Part shown: in pieces, positions 18,225 through 28,765 of the stretch
How the letters are laid out: each line of letters starts with the position of its first letter
How positions within the stretch are numbered: position 1 is the first letter of the stretch
Assembly (NCBI GenBank): GCA_002687115.1
Contig: NYZI01000015.1
Location: 2,814 to 45,688, forward strand
Direction: 5' to 3'
Length of the DNA: 42,875 nt
Origin: Cyanobium sp. ARS6
Lineage (GTDB): Bacteria > Cyanobacteriota > Cyanobacteriia > PCC-6307 > Cyanobiaceae
Made by a program: the position numbers and the translations under genes
Notes under the pieces: generated by a model
What the model was told of the DNA's origin: nothing
Seen by the model: the letters and a program-made list of their open reading frames with translations, nothing else
The model's database searches: none

Positions 18225-19748
18225 TCAGGGGCGTCGCCAGAGCAGGCCATCACGGGCAAGCAGCGCATCTGATGCGGCCGGTCCCCAGGTTCTTGACTCG
18301 TAGGGGTGAATCGGCAGCTGCCAGGGGCTGTCTTCAATCAGCTCAAGAAGAGGGGTGTAGAGACGCCAGGCGGCTTCCACCTCATCACTTCGGGTGAACA
18401 GGGTGGGATCACCGAGCATGGCGTCAGCCAGCAGGCGCACATAGCCCTCATCGGAGGGTTCGCCGAACGACTCGTCGTAGGAGAACTCCATCTCCACAGG
18501 CCTGCTGCGCATCCCGGACCCTGGTGACTTCACCTCAAAACGGAATTCAGCGCCTTCATCCGGCTGAATTCTCAAGATCAGCTGATTGGCGGTTGGCCCT
18601 CCTCCCGCGGCATCAAAAAGATGGACAGGGGCTTCCCTGAAGGTGAGTACTACTTCGCTGAGGCGTTTCGGCAACCGCTTACCCGTCCGCACATAAAAAG
18701 GAACGCCCTGCCAACGCCAGTTGTCGATGAAGAGTTTCATCGCCACATAGGTTTCTGTCGTGCTGTTGGGATCCACGCCATTTTCCTGGCGATAGCCGGG
18801 CAGTGGAGCGTCCTGAGTTCCCCCGGGTCCGTATTGACCGCGGATGCAGCAGTTCCATGGTTCATTCTCATCAGCCAGTCGTGCTGCCTGCAGAACCTTG
18901 GCTTTTTCACTGCGGATCGCCTCAGGATCAAAGCGCCCAGGTGTCTCCATTGCTGTGATCGCCAGCATCTGGGTCAGGTGGTTCTGCACCATGTCTCTGA
19001 GGGCTCCGGATGTCTCGTAGTAACCGGCCCGTTCCTCAACACCGACCGTTTCCGCGGCTGTGATCTGAACACTGGAGATGTAGTTCCTGTTCCAGATCGG
19101 CTCGAAAATGGTGTTGGCAAACCTCAGAACCATGATGTTCTGGACGGTTTCCTTTCCCAGATAGTGGTCAATACGGAAGATCTGATTTTCCTGCCCGCAG
19201 TTCTGAACCACCCGATTCAGGTTCTGTGCGCTTCCGTAATCTCTGCCAAAGGGTTTCTCGATCACCACTCGGCTGCGTTGCGGATCCTTCAGCAATCCAG
19301 CGTCGGCGAGTGCACGGCAACCGCTGCCGTAGAACTTCGGAGACACCGATAGATAGAACGTGCGGTTACTGCGGGTGGCTCGCAATCTGTCAATTTCGTC
19401 GAGTCGGTGGCCAAGCTTCACCAGATCCTCAGGTTTCTGAAGATCAACCGGTTCATAGAACATGCCTGCCGAGAACTGCTCCCAGGCGGCACGGTTCTCA
19501 TTCACTGTTGTTTCCATGGCTTCCGCCATTTTCCGGCGGAATTCCTCATCACTCCATGGCCTTCGAGCACATCCCAGCAGTGCGAATTCACTGGGCAGCC
19601 GGCGCTGTTTAAACAGCTCGAACAGTGCTGGCACCAGCTTGCGATGTGTGAGGTCACCGCTTGCACCGAAGATCACCAGGCTTTGGGGAGCAATCACTCG
19701 CTCCTGACGCAGGCCGACCCTCAGCGGGTTTGTCATCGTTGCGCTCAT
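18225..19748 (-). CDS. zwf: Glucose-6-phosphate 1-dehydrogenase
   Basis: It oxidises glucose 6-phosphate with NADP in the cytosol, the entry to the oxidative pentose phosphate pathway used at night. The 507-residue product has the Rossmann motif GASGDLT (residues 28-34), EKPFGRD, and the substrate-binding RIDHYLGKE (about 192-200). The ATG at 19748 is followed by a short N-terminal extension before the Rossmann strand, common in cyanobacterial Zwf. An alternative start is the Met at residue 5. opcA follows directly. The gap to petH holds the petH terminator, so zwf most likely has its own promoter between 19749 and 19850. Confidence 0.97.
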   Translation of the reverse strand: MSATMTNPLRVGLRQERVIAPQSLVIFGASGDLTHRKLVPALFELFKQRRLPSEFALLGCARRPWSDEEFRRKMAEAMETTVNENRAAWEQFSAGMFYEPVDLQKPEDLVKLGHRLDEIDRLRATRSNRTFYLSVSPKFYGSGCRALADAGLLKDPQRSRVVIEKPFGRDYGSAQNLNRVVQNCGQENQIFRIDHYLGKETVQNIMVLRFANTIFEPIWNRNYISSVQITAAETVGVEERAGYYETSGALRDMVQNHLTQMLAITAMETPGRFDPEAIRSEKAKVLQAARLADENEPWNCCIRGQYGPGGTQDAPLPGYRQENGVDPNSTTETYVAMKLFIDNWRWQGVPFYVRTGKRLPKRLSEVVLTFREAPVHLFDAAGGGPTANQLILRIQPDEGAEFRFEVKSPGSGMRSRPVEMEFSYDESFGEPSDEGYVRLLADAMLGDPTLFTRSDEVEAAWRLYTPLLELIEDSPWQLPIHPYESRTWGPAASDALLARDGLLWRRP

Positions 19749-19848
19749 GACACCGGAAGCTCTGACGAAGGTTTAACCAGGAATCCCCGTGATGACAGTG
19801 CTCAGGAACATCCCGCCATGTTTTGTGGTCGTCTCGGGACAAGCCAAA

Positions 19849-19873
19849 CAAAAAAACCCACCATGCGGTGGGT
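19849..19873 (-). terminator. Rho-independent terminator of petH
   Basis: On the minus strand a perfect 7-bp stem (ACCCACC/GGTGGGT, 19856-19862 with 19867-19873) closes a 4-base loop and is followed by a T-rich run. It sits 29 bp after the petH stop codon, between petH and zwf. Confidence 0.9.
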
Positions 19874-19901
19874 TGTTCGTTCCGGATCCAGCTGAGGGAG
19901 G

Positions 19902-21242
<1,341 letters not shown>

Positions 21243-21341
21243 TCATCAACTTCAAGCCCAGAGCGTTTTCAACCTCACAGCAGATTGCTGTCTGGCCTTG
21301 AGTCTGACTTTCATTAGGATTCTCTTGTTACGTTCTTCAGG

Positions 21342-21887
21342 TTGAACTTCGCCGACTCCTTGACGATTCTTCAGCGAGGAACCAGAGGTCGTCAGCAGAC
21401 GATTGAACAAACTGTTGAGCGTCTGCCCCAAGGTGTGCGTCGGCTTGCGGTTCAGTTACGCACCGATCAGTCTCTTGACCACCTTTGGCAGGTCATCACT
21501 GACTACGAGAAGCTCAGCACATTCATTCCCAATCTCAGCAGCAGCAAACTGATTGAGCGATCGGGGAATCGAGTCACACTCGCTCAAGTCGGTAGTCAGC
21601 AACTGGTGTTGGGCCTCAAATTTTCAGCAGAAGTGCAGCTGGAACTCACAGAGCACCGTCCCGAGGGATTGCTTCAGTTCAGAATGTTGAAAGGTGACTT
21701 TCGTCGTTTCGAAGGTGCCTGGCGTCTGCAGTCCGTTCCTGATCAAACCCTTCTGCTTTACGAACTCACAGTTCAGGGGTGTGTTGGCATGCCCGTTGCA
21801 TTGATCGAGCAACGTTTGCGTCAGGATCTCAATGACAATCTTCTTGCAGTTGAACAAGAAACCATTCGACGATTCGCTGAACCCTGA
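21342..21887 (+). CDS. SRPBCC/START-like family protein (Coq10 or polyketide cyclase type)
   Basis: The 181-residue product has the SRPBCC pattern: DQSLDHLWQVITDYEKLSTFIPNLSSS (helix plus first strands), then alternating strands with LVLGLKFSAEVQLEL and FEGAWRL, and a long C-terminal helix (LIEQRLRQDLNDNLLAVEQE). The fold makes a hydrophobic cavity for lipids or cofactors; ligand unknown. The start is uncertain: TTG 21342 is the first start codon after an in-frame stop, and TTG 21360 also fits; homology begins about residue 30. It is divergent from petH with a 141-bp gap for promoters. Confidence 0.78.
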   Translation: MNFADSLTILQRGTRGRQQTIEQTVERLPQGVRRLAVQLRTDQSLDHLWQVITDYEKLSTFIPNLSSSKLIERSGNRVTLAQVGSQQLVLGLKFSAEVQLELTEHRPEGLLQFRMLKGDFRRFEGAWRLQSVPDQTLLLYELTVQGCVGMPVALIEQRLRQDLNDNLLAVEQETIRRFAEP

Positions 21888-21948
21888 AAGGTTCTATTCA
21901 TGAACTTTCCAGTTCCTTAATCAGCTTTTCAGGTGGTGATCAATTGTC

Positions 21949-21975
21949 ATAAAAAAACATCCCTTCGAAGGATGT
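21949..21975 (-). terminator. Rho-independent terminator of tRNA-Glu
   Basis: On the minus strand a 6-bp stem (ACATCC/GGATGT, 21957-21962 with 21970-21975) closes a TTCGAA-containing loop and is followed by seven T residues. It lies 27 bp downstream of the tRNA. Confidence 0.85.
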
Positions 21976-22001
21976 ATTTCTGATCGAAGTTAACCGATTA
22001 A

Positions 22002-22074
22002 TACCCCCAAGGGGATTCGAACCCCTGTCGCCTCCGTGAAAGGGAGGTGTCCTAGGCCTCTAGACGATGGGGGC
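22002..22074 (-). tRNA. trnE: tRNA-Glu (anticodon UUC)
   Basis: The 73-nt minus-strand gene folds as a complete tRNA: acceptor GCCCCCA paired with TGGGGGT (closing with G1-U72), anticodon loop CTTTCAC with anticodon TTC, and T-loop GGTTCGAATCC. The 3' CCA is not encoded. Its sequence is close to plastid and cyanobacterial tRNA-Glu, which also supplies glutamyl-tRNA to tetrapyrrole synthesis. Confidence 0.97.
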
Positions 22075-22115
22075 GAGGCCGTGCTCAATGGTGTTCTCCT
22101 GAGCACCAAATGAAA

Positions 22116-23282
22116 TTACGGTTCCGACTGACCCTCCGTCAAGGTTGCGGTCAACTTCTCCTGTTCCTGTCCCTGCCAGACCGGCACATTGAAGGTAAAG
22201 CAGGCTCCTTTGCCTGGCTCTGATACAACCCAGATGCGTCCACCATGAACTTCCACGATTCGTCTGCAGACGGAGAGTCCAACTCCGAACCCTGATGTTC
22301 CTCCTGACGTTTGAGGTAGTCGCACACGATCCAGGAAAATGCGTTGCTGTTCAGCCTCAGGAATTCCTGGACCACTGTCACTGACGCTCACCTGCACCCA
22401 CTGGCTGGTGCGATGCATCATGGCGAGTGAAATCGTGCCGCCATCCTGTGTGTACTTGAGCGCGTTTTCCAAAAGATTGAGCAGAACCTGTCGCATGCGC
22501 CGCTGGTCGGCGAAGACGAGCGGCAGATCGGCTGGGATATCTGTGTGGATGGTCACATCCCTGCCGAGCCAAAGCTTCTCGAGTTCAAGGATTGCTTCTG
22601 CGGCAATGCTGGCCAGGTCAAGTCGCTGGGGGTTGAAGAGAGCCTCCCAGCGTGTGCTTCCCACTTCAAGCAGATCCTTGGAGAGAAGTGCGATCTCGTC
22701 GAGACGTCGTTTCAGCACATCGCGGAAACGGTTGAGATCAATCTGGCCAAGTTGCTGACTCTGCAGTGCCAGTGTCGCTGCCGTAAGAGGTGTGCGGAGT
22801 TCGTGGGCCACCATCCTCAACAGCCGTTCCTGAGATTGCAGCCGATCGATCAGTGTTTCATTTTCCTGCCTCAGAACCAGCAGCTGGTCCTCGAGTTGAA
22901 GCTCGCGCTGCGTTCGGCTTCCGTCCAGTTCCGTGGGCTTCAGGCTCAAGCCCAGTCCACTGACGACTTCGTCCTGTTGCCAGCGGGGTATCCAGCCACG
23001 CAGCTGCTGAAAAATGCTGCTGCCTGCAAACACCTGCTTCGGCATGGGCTGCAGCTTGACCAGTGCAGGCGTGACAACCAAGCGATGGAGTTCCAGCAGT
23101 TCCGGGTGCTCGACAGGATCAGCTACCTGGAGTGTCACGTCAAAGCCGCAGTCTTCCTGTTCCAGAAACTGGATCAGCGAACGCAGGTCACCACTGGAGA
23201 GATGGTGACGACCTGCGACCAAGAGCAGAGTCAGCTGTTGACGTGGTGTGGGATCAATCCCGCCCACCAGGTGTTGCTCCAA
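22116..23282 (-). CDS. sasA: Circadian clock histidine kinase SasA
   Basis: SasA binds KaiC through a KaiB-like N-terminal domain and passes phosphate to RpaA, driving circadian transcription. The product shows a thioredoxin-like KaiB-type domain (about 15-100, with [13 protein letters not shown]), a HisKA domain with His160 in MVAHELRTP, and an ATPase domain with [17 protein letters not shown] and [13 protein letters not shown]. It is soluble. The 388-residue length is close to the S. elongatus protein. The start TTG 23282 has AAGG eight bases upstream; GTG 23267 with GGAG nine bases upstream is an equally good choice. It is divergent from the CpeS-like gene by 88 bp. Confidence 0.95.
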   Translation of the reverse strand: MEQHLVGGIDPTPRQQLTLLLVAGRHHLSSGDLRSLIQFLEQEDCGFDVTLQVADPVEHPELLELHRLVVTPALVKLQPMPKQVFAGSSIFQQLRGWIPRWQQDEVVSGLGLSLKPTELDGSRTQRELQLEDQLLVLRQENETLIDRLQSQERLLRMVAHELRTPLTAATLALQSQQLGQIDLNRFRDVLKRRLDEIALLSKDLLEVGSTRWEALFNPQRLDLASIAAEAILELEKLWLGRDVTIHTDIPADLPLVFADQRRMRQVLLNLLENALKYTQDGGTISLAMMHRTSQWVQVSVSDSGPGIPEAEQQRIFLDRVRLPQTSGGTSGFGVGLSVCRRIVEVHGGRIWVVSEPGKGACFTFNVPVWQGQEQEKLTATLTEGQSEP

Positions 23283-23370
23283 AAGATGAGCCTTACCTTA
23301 TGGGTTTTTGCAAAGCTCAGCAGAACCGCTAAGAAGATTTTGAACAGACTGTTGTCAGTCAGGACTTTGC

Positions 23371-23943
23371 ATGGCCCTTCTACCTGTTGAACGCCGTGGC
23401 GCACCTCCTCCTGATGGAGAGTCCCCGGCCTCACAGCGGGTCTATCTCGACAGTAATCTCAGACGTTGGTTTGCTCGAAACCTCGGCCTTTGGCGCTCCC
23501 GTCGTCAATACGTTTTTAAAAACGAGGAGGTGCTGTTTCTGGACATGATGATTCGGGTCGAGATTTTCGCTGAATCACGGGTGGGCAAGCCGCATTACCG
23601 CATGAGCTGGTGGCCTGAACATGAAACAGATTTTTTTGATCGCAAACCGCGCTATCAGCGCGAAGGTGTGATGGAAGCAACTCTGATGGGCCACCAGTTG
23701 CTGCGCAGTCGTGCCTATCTCGAGGAAGTGGAATCGCGAACCCGGATTCGTCAGGTGGATGAGCATGAGGTGGTGTTCGAATCGCACTATCTCGACTGGG
23801 ATGTTCAGGAATACACTCGACTGATCGACCAGGATCGCTTTCGCTCGCGCGCGATCTACAGCTGGCAGAAAGGTGAGCTGGAAATCGTGGAACATCACCA
23901 TGAAACCCGTCTTGAGGATGCTTCAGCTCCGATTGATCCCTGA
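23371..23943 (+). CDS. CpeS/CpcS-like lipocalin, putative phycobilin lyase
   Basis: The 190-residue product resembles the CpeS/CpcS bilin lyase family: LWRSRRQY (residues 40-47) matches the GxWRSxR opening, YRMSW at 76-80 matches the family RMSW element, and the C-terminal half repeats the strand pattern with LIDQDRFRSRAIYSW and HHHETRL. In characterised members this beta-barrel attaches bilins to phycobiliprotein cysteines. This copy has a longer N-terminal leader and sits next to sasA rather than in a phycobilisome rod cluster. Family assignment by eye is moderate; lyase activity is inference. Confidence 0.55.
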   Translation: MALLPVERRGAPPPDGESPASQRVYLDSNLRRWFARNLGLWRSRRQYVFKNEEVLFLDMMIRVEIFAESRVGKPHYRMSWWPEHETDFFDRKPRYQREGVMEATLMGHQLLRSRAYLEEVESRTRIRQVDEHEVVFESHYLDWDVQEYTRLIDQDRFRSRAIYSWQKGELEIVEHHHETRLEDASAPIDP

Positions 23944-24224
23944 TCTCAATGGTCACCGGACACTGTGGATGCCTTGATGAAGAGTCGCTGTTCACTTGCA
24001 GCGTCCTGTCATCCGATGCACTCCAGACGCCTTTTGAGCATCAGCCATGGGATCAGTGCCAGATCGCATTCTGGAAACTTGAATCGATGACATTTTGCGA
24101 TTCTCACAATCTCATTTGTTCTGTGCCAGGTGTCTGTAGACCGCAGGGCTGAGAATTTAAAAGGTTCAGCTGTTGGTCAGGAATGGATCCTGTCGCAACA
24201 AATTCCTAGCCATTTTTCGCTGGT

Positions 24225-24686
24225 ATGAGGCAGCATGGTGCCGCTCCCTTAAGTCAGTCAGTGCCTACTTCCCGTCTCAGTCTTCAGAAGGCGATCAGAA
24301 CTGGTCTGCTCCTCGCAGCGCTGCCTCTCAATATTTCCACTGCATTCGCTCAAGGGGCAGGCGGAGCGACAAGCCCCGCCACAGCGGTTGAAATCGAGCG
24401 GATGGTGTCGATCGCCTCGATCAACATGTGCATTTTGTCTAAAAGCAAGGTTCCATTCATGACTGCAATGCAGGCAAACATGGTTCCAATGGTGAGTTAC
24501 ATCAAGGAAGTCAATGGTTCAAAGATTTCTGGAGTCAAAGACGGGCAGGCTTTGACATCTGAGGAGGTTGCCAATGGTCTGGCGATGCAATTATTGCCAG
24601 TTGTGGGTGTTCGCTGCGGCAAGGACTTGCCCCAGGATTATAAAAAAGAAGTGACCAAAGCGGAAAAGTTGCTGAAAGGCCAGTAA
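24225..24686 (+). CDS. Exported small protein, unknown function
   Basis: The 153-residue product has a basic stretch, a hydrophobic segment (LLLAALPLNIST, about 28-40) and an AFA-Q junction, a good signal peptide ending near residue 43. The mature part is helical with two cysteines (MCILSK and VRCGKD) that could pair in the periplasm, and a lysine-rich end. No catalytic motif is visible. An internal GTG at 24261 would give a shorter signal peptide. A stem-loop with a T-rich tail begins 14 bp after the stop. Such proteins recur in picocyanobacteria, but I can assign no role. Confidence 0.65.
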   Translation: MRQHGAAPLSQSVPTSRLSLQKAIRTGLLLAALPLNISTAFAQGAGGATSPATAVEIERMVSIASINMCILSKSKVPFMTAMQANMVPMVSYIKEVNGSKISGVKDGQALTSEEVANGLAMQLLPVVGVRCGKDLPQDYKKEVTKAEKLLKGQ

Positions 24687-25018
24687 AAATTTAGCTAGTA
24701 ATTCACCTGATTCGCTTCAAGAATTTGTTGCGTACCAGGTGAATTTTCTTCTGTATGCAAAGTCTGTCGATTAATTTGCAATTTAAATGCAATCAAGTCT
24801 GCGTAGTTAAATTGTTTGTCGTCAGCCTTTAGTCTTTTGCAGGTCCGCCAGGAATCACGCAAAAAGCAATCGTTTTGTCGACTGCAATAACATCTTTAAA
24901 TCAATGATCCGGTGGTTTGAAGACGTTCCAATGCTCGCTTTGATGCGACACGAGACTCGTGATTCCAGATGTTTGTGCTTGTTTTTCCCTCACAAGCTGG
25001 TTTAGCAAGCCAGGATGA
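24687..25018. other. AT-rich intergenic region before pepN
   Basis: The first 70 bases hold the stem-loop described separately. The remaining stretch is AT-rich with A/T runs but no reading frame of convincing composition and no clear promoter pair. The pepN promoter should lie here. Confidence 0.5.
24700..24753 (+). terminator. Stem-loop, probable terminator
   Basis: Perfect 10-bp arms AATTCACCTG (24700-24709) and CAGGTGAATT (24736-24745) enclose a 26-base loop and are followed by TTCTTCTG. It starts 14 bp after the stop of the exported-protein gene. The long loop makes it a weaker terminator than the others here. Confidence 0.55.
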
Positions 25019-25036
25019 GTGGAGCGACAGCAGCCC

Positions 25037-27697
25037 ATGGTTTCCACCGCATCTCCTGAGTCAAGCGTCGCCTGGGCAGGGGTCGCACCTCCCAAGCGCT
25101 TGTGTGACTACCAGCCGTTTCCTTTTCTTATTCCTAGGGTTCAGCTGAATGTGGTGGTGGATCAGCCTGATTCAGTTCAGGTGACGGCTGATCTGCAACT
25201 GGAACCTGTTGATCGAGAAGCCTCCATTCCACTGGTCTTGCGCGGAGTCGATCTTGAGTTGATCTCAATCACTCTTGATGGGCAGGCACTGGAGACCGGC
25301 TCTTATCGATTGGATGAGGATCTGCTGGAAATCTTTGAACCGCCGACCCAGCCCTTCACGCTGAGAACTGTCAGTCGTCTTGATCCTCAGGCCAACACTT
25401 CACTTGAAGGTTTGTATGAAAGCGGCGGAATGCTCACCACTCAATGCGAGGCGGAGGGTTTTCGACGCATCACCTTTCATCCTGACCGTCCTGATGTTCT
25501 GAGTCGTTATCGGGTACGCATTGAGGCTGATCGACAACGTTTCCCCGTGCTGCTCTCGAATGGTAATGAGGTCAGTGCATCAGTTCTGGCTGACGATGCC
25601 TCTCGTCATGAGGTTGTCTGGGAAGACCCCTTCCCCAAGCCCTCTTATCTGTTTGCGCTTGTGGCTGGCGATCTGCGTGAGATCAGGGACCGTTACGTGA
25701 CCGCCACCGGACGGGAGGTGACTCTCCGTTTACACGTGGAAGCTGGTGATGAGCCCTTCACCGCCCATGCCATGGAGTCTTTGAAGCGTTCCATGGAATG
25801 GGATGAATCCGTATATGGACTTGAGTACGACCTTGATGAGTTCAATACCGTCGCCGTACGTCATTTCAACATGGGTGCAATGGAGAATAAAAGTCTTAAT
25901 ATTTTTAATTCAAAACTGGTTTTAGCCGATGCTGAATCCGCAACGGATGGAGAATTAGAACGGATTGAAAGTGTTGTTGGACACGAGTATTTTCATAACT
26001 GGTCCGGCAACCGAATCACCTGTCGTGATTGGTTTCAGTTGTCGCTGAAAGAAGGGCTCACGGTGTTTCGCGATCAGTGCTTCACAGCCGATCTTCATTC
26101 CGAGCCTCTGAAGCGTATCGAAGATGCAGCGATGCTTCGTAATACGCAGTTCCGTGAAGATGCTGGCCCAACAGCTCATCCGGTGAAGCCTGATTCCTAT
26201 CAGGCCATTGATAACTTTTACACAACAACGATTTATGAAAAGGGCGCGGAACTGATACGCATGTTGAGGACGCTGCTGGGGTCTGAACGTTTCATGCGGG
26301 GCATGAGCGTTTTTTTCAAGCGGCATGACGGAGAAGCTGCAACAACGGAGGATTTCGTTGCGGCGGTTGTGGATGGTGCAGGAGCGGATGGTCTGCCCCT
26401 CGGATTTGATGTCGAGCAATTCCGACGTTGGTATCACCAGGCGGGAACACCTCATGTGTCGGTGAAGACTCACTGGGATGCAAGTGACGGTCGTCTGAGC
26501 CTGACGCTGCAGCAGTCCACGGCTCCCACCCCCGGGCAGGAGAGCAAACAAGCGCTTGTGATTCCAGTGCTCTGGTCGGTCCTGCAACCCGATGGAGGTG
26601 CCGGGGAAGAGCGTCTGATGGTGCTTGATCAGGACGAAGCAACTGTTGTGTTGGAAGGGTTGCCCCCTGCTGCGCAGCCACCGGTTGTTTCAGTCTTCCG
26701 TCGTTTTTCAGCTCCGGTGACCTGGGATGCAGGCCAAACCACGGACGATCTGTTCGTGCTGTTTGCCAGAGACGATGATGCTTTTGCGCGCTGGGATGCC
26801 GGTCAGCAACTCTGGAAGCAACTGATCCTTCACCGCGCTGAGGGAACTCCTGAATCAGGGCTGGAGTCAAGGATGCTTGATTCACTTCGCCAGCTGCTTT
26901 CTGACAACGGCGAACAGGATCCATCGGTGCTGGCAACGCTTCTGGCTTTTCCTGGCCTCGCCGAGCTTGAGTCACTGCAGAGAGAAGCCGACCCTCCTGC
27001 GCTTGAGCGGGCACTCTGTGAACTGAGAGAGAGCTTCGGACATCAGCTGGCTACGATGTTGATGTCGAGACTTTCTGGAGTCGCGAAGGGTCTTGACCAC
27101 TCCTGGCCTGAAGGCCAGGGCGAGCGACAGCTCACCGGTCTGGTCTGGAGTTGGCTTGCTGCTGCCGGAGACCCCAAGGCCCTCTCCGACGCCGCTCAGG
27201 CAGTTCATGGCCCTTCGATGACTTTGGCTCGTGCCGGACTGCGGGCATTGCAGCCCATCGACTGTGTCGAGCGCGACCAGGCTTTGAACTCGTTTCACGA
27301 TCGATGGCAGGAGCGTCCAGTGATTTTCGATACCTGGTTTTCGCTGGAAGCATCAACACCGCGGTCTGATTCTCTTGAGAGGATTGCCTCTCTCTTGAGA
27401 CATCCTCGCTATGACCCGATGGCACCCAATTCCGTTCGTGCCGTGCTTGGCGGATTAGCGAGCAATCCCCGTGTATTTCATGCTCTCGATGGAAGCGGAT
27501 ATCAATTCATGGCCGAACAGATCATTGCTGTGGATCAGCGCAATGCCATCACAGCGTCTCGTCTGGCCAAGGTGTTCAGTCGTTGGCGCACCTATGGCAG
27601 TGAACGTCAGGCTGCTGTGAAGCTGGCATTGTCAAGATTGGCCGCTGCCGATCTGTCAACGAACACCCGTGAGGTGGTGACGTTGATGGACGCATGA
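25037..27697 (+). CDS. pepN: Aminopeptidase N
   Basis: This M1 zinc aminopeptidase removes N-terminal residues from peptides in the cytosol. The product has NMGAMENKSLN (substrate-binding GAMEN) and HEYFHNWSGN, with His316, Glu317 and His320 and the third ligand Glu in LKEGLTV 18 residues on. The C-terminal DUF3458-type helical domains are present, and 886 residues matches E. coli-type PepN. ATG 25037 is used; GTG 25019 six codons earlier is possible. The stretch around 25880-25990 is locally AT-rich but stays in frame. Long open frames on the opposite strand are artefacts of codon use. Confidence 0.96.
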   Translation: MVSTASPESSVAWAGVAPPKRLCDYQPFPFLIPRVQLNVVVDQPDSVQVTADLQLEPVDREASIPLVLRGVDLELISITLDGQALETGSYRLDEDLLEIFEPPTQPFTLRTVSRLDPQANTSLEGLYESGGMLTTQCEAEGFRRITFHPDRPDVLSRYRVRIEADRQRFPVLLSNGNEVSASVLADDASRHEVVWEDPFPKPSYLFALVAGDLREIRDRYVTATGREVTLRLHVEAGDEPFTAHAMESLKRSMEWDESVYGLEYDLDEFNTVAVRHFNMGAMENKSLNIFNSKLVLADAESATDGELERIESVVGHEYFHNWSGNRITCRDWFQLSLKEGLTVFRDQCFTADLHSEPLKRIEDAAMLRNTQFREDAGPTAHPVKPDSYQAIDNFYTTTIYEKGAELIRMLRTLLGSERFMRGMSVFFKRHDGEAATTEDFVAAVVDGAGADGLPLGFDVEQFRRWYHQAGTPHVSVKTHWDASDGRLSLTLQQSTAPTPGQESKQALVIPVLWSVLQPDGGAGEERLMVLDQDEATVVLEGLPPAAQPPVVSVFRRFSAPVTWDAGQTTDDLFVLFARDDDAFARWDAGQQLWKQLILHRAEGTPESGLESRMLDSLRQLLSDNGEQDPSVLATLLAFPGLAELESLQREADPPALERALCELRESFGHQLATMLMSRLSGVAKGLDHSWPEGQGERQLTGLVWSWLAAAGDPKALSDAAQAVHGPSMTLARAGLRALQPIDCVERDQALNSFHDRWQERPVIFDTWFSLEASTPRSDSLERIASLLRHPRYDPMAPNSVRAVLGGLASNPRVFHALDGSGYQFMAEQIIAVDQRNAITASRLAKVFSRWRTYGSERQAAVKLALSRLAAADLSTNTREVVTLMDA

Positions 27698-27890
27698 GCT
27701 GCTGTTTCAAAGTTGGATGAGATCAATGTTTCGTTCTCGCAGCGCGACTCCTAAAACCCTTGAATTGCTCACACGAAATCTTTTTTGATCCTTCAGGAAC
27801 TACAGCACGCTGAATGCTCAGTAGCAATCATCACCCGGCGGAGTCTTTCTGGTTTTCTCCTGTTAACGCGTTACGCCCTGTGAAACTCAA

Positions 27891-27918
27891 TTGACTGTGG
27901 AGTGAGGCTCTTTAGTTT
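27891..27918 (+). promoter_or_regulatory. Sigma-70 type promoter upstream of the 52-residue gene
   Basis: TTGACT (27891-27896) and TAGTTT (27913-27918) are separated by 16 bp. Transcription would start about 15 bp before the ATG at 27940, and AGGGG lies just before that ATG. Confidence 0.5.
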
Positions 27919-27939
27919 GCAATCAATCGTGATAGGGGT

Positions 27940-28098
27940 ATGGGTAGCGAAACTCTTGAGCATCTCTTCAAGAAAGACATTCACGAAGACACCTGGGACT
28001 GGTGGAATGCTCAGCTCTTCTTTTTGAGGCAGGATCAAGATTTTCATGAAGCTGAAGCTGTTTTTAAAGAGTTCAGTCCATATAGAAGTGAGTTTTAG
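27940..28098 (+). CDS. 52-residue acidic small protein
   Basis: The product begins MGSETLEHLFKKDIHEDTW and is rich in Glu, Asp, His, Phe and Trp (two tandem Trp in TWDWW). It has no membrane segment or signal peptide. Supporting evidence is a promoter pair 22-49 bp upstream, AGGGG immediately before the ATG, and balanced composition. I know no family for it. It faces the tandem paralogous genes, whose nearest end is 75 bp away. Confidence 0.5.
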   Translation: MGSETLEHLFKKDIHEDTWDWWNAQLFFLRQDQDFHEAEAVFKEFSPYRSEF

Positions 28099-28172
28099 AG
28101 CTGTGATTTTTGCTGTTTTTATTGTGGAAATTTACTGCTGATGGTGCAGCTGCTTTGGTTAATTCGTGATCA

Positions 28173-28685
28173 TTAAGACAGCAAGGATGTGATGTCACTT
28201 TCAAATGTGAGAATGCTGTGGCTTTGACCTTTTTCCCCCGGTAATAATGCAATTGCGCTCACGGCCTTTGGGAAGGCAGCCTGACTTCTGGAGACAAATG
28301 AACAGAGATCATCGGCAGACCAGAGGCCTTTGATTCCGTTTCGACGTTCCTCGATCAACCGTTCGTAAGCCTCGTTGAATCGTGCAGCGCGTTCCTCGTC
28401 GCCATTGAGCATCATTGCGAAGGCCACTTCGGGGCTTTTTTCTGTGGCGATCCGAAGCCACTCCTTGACTTCGGGGCTGTCGATGGCTGCCGAGGTCGGC
28501 ACCAGGTTGCCGATGCTGCCAACACCGATCACCTCCGCTTTGATTTGATCCGTACGACCGTCGATAACGACGCAAGGACAGGAGAAGCTCCAGGTGCTGA
28601 CAGCATTCAGTTGCATAGCCGCTTCCACGAATGTGTGTCGGCACTCAGAAACCAATACGTCCAGACGAGCTCGATTGGATGTCAT
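28173..28685 (-). CDS. Unknown protein, downstream member of a tandem paralogous pair
   Basis: The 170-residue soluble product shares a pattern with the gene at 28766-29272: TWSFSCPCVVIDGR with Trp32, Cys36, Pro37, Asp42 and Arg44 at the same residue numbers as its paralogue, then a DSPEVKEWL helix, AARFNEAYERL, LWSADDLCSFVSRS, FPKA and a final SILTFESD. I recognise no catalytic site, membrane helix or signal. It has 80 bp between it and its upstream paralogue and the same direction, so the pair may be one operon. The pattern of a conserved CP dipeptide followed by VIDGR could be a binding or structural core. Function unknown. Confidence 0.7.
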   Translation of the reverse strand: MTSNRARLDVLVSECRHTFVEAAMQLNAVSTWSFSCPCVVIDGRTDQIKAEVIGVGSIGNLVPTSAAIDSPEVKEWLRIATEKSPEVAFAMMLNGDEERAARFNEAYERLIEERRNGIKGLWSADDLCSFVSRSQAAFPKAVSAIALLPGEKGQSHSILTFESDITSLLS

Positions 28686-28765
28686 GCGTGTTCTTGGCCA
28701 GGTCCCAGTCGGACTAACTCGTTCATTCTGTCGGAAGACAATTCAATGTTGTGGATACACCTGTT

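Noticed and set aside
25955-27425. Long minus-strand open frames inside pepN
   Set aside because: They lie antisense to a gene with clear M1 aminopeptidase motifs, have unlikely composition and no start signals; codon bias in GC-rich DNA makes them.
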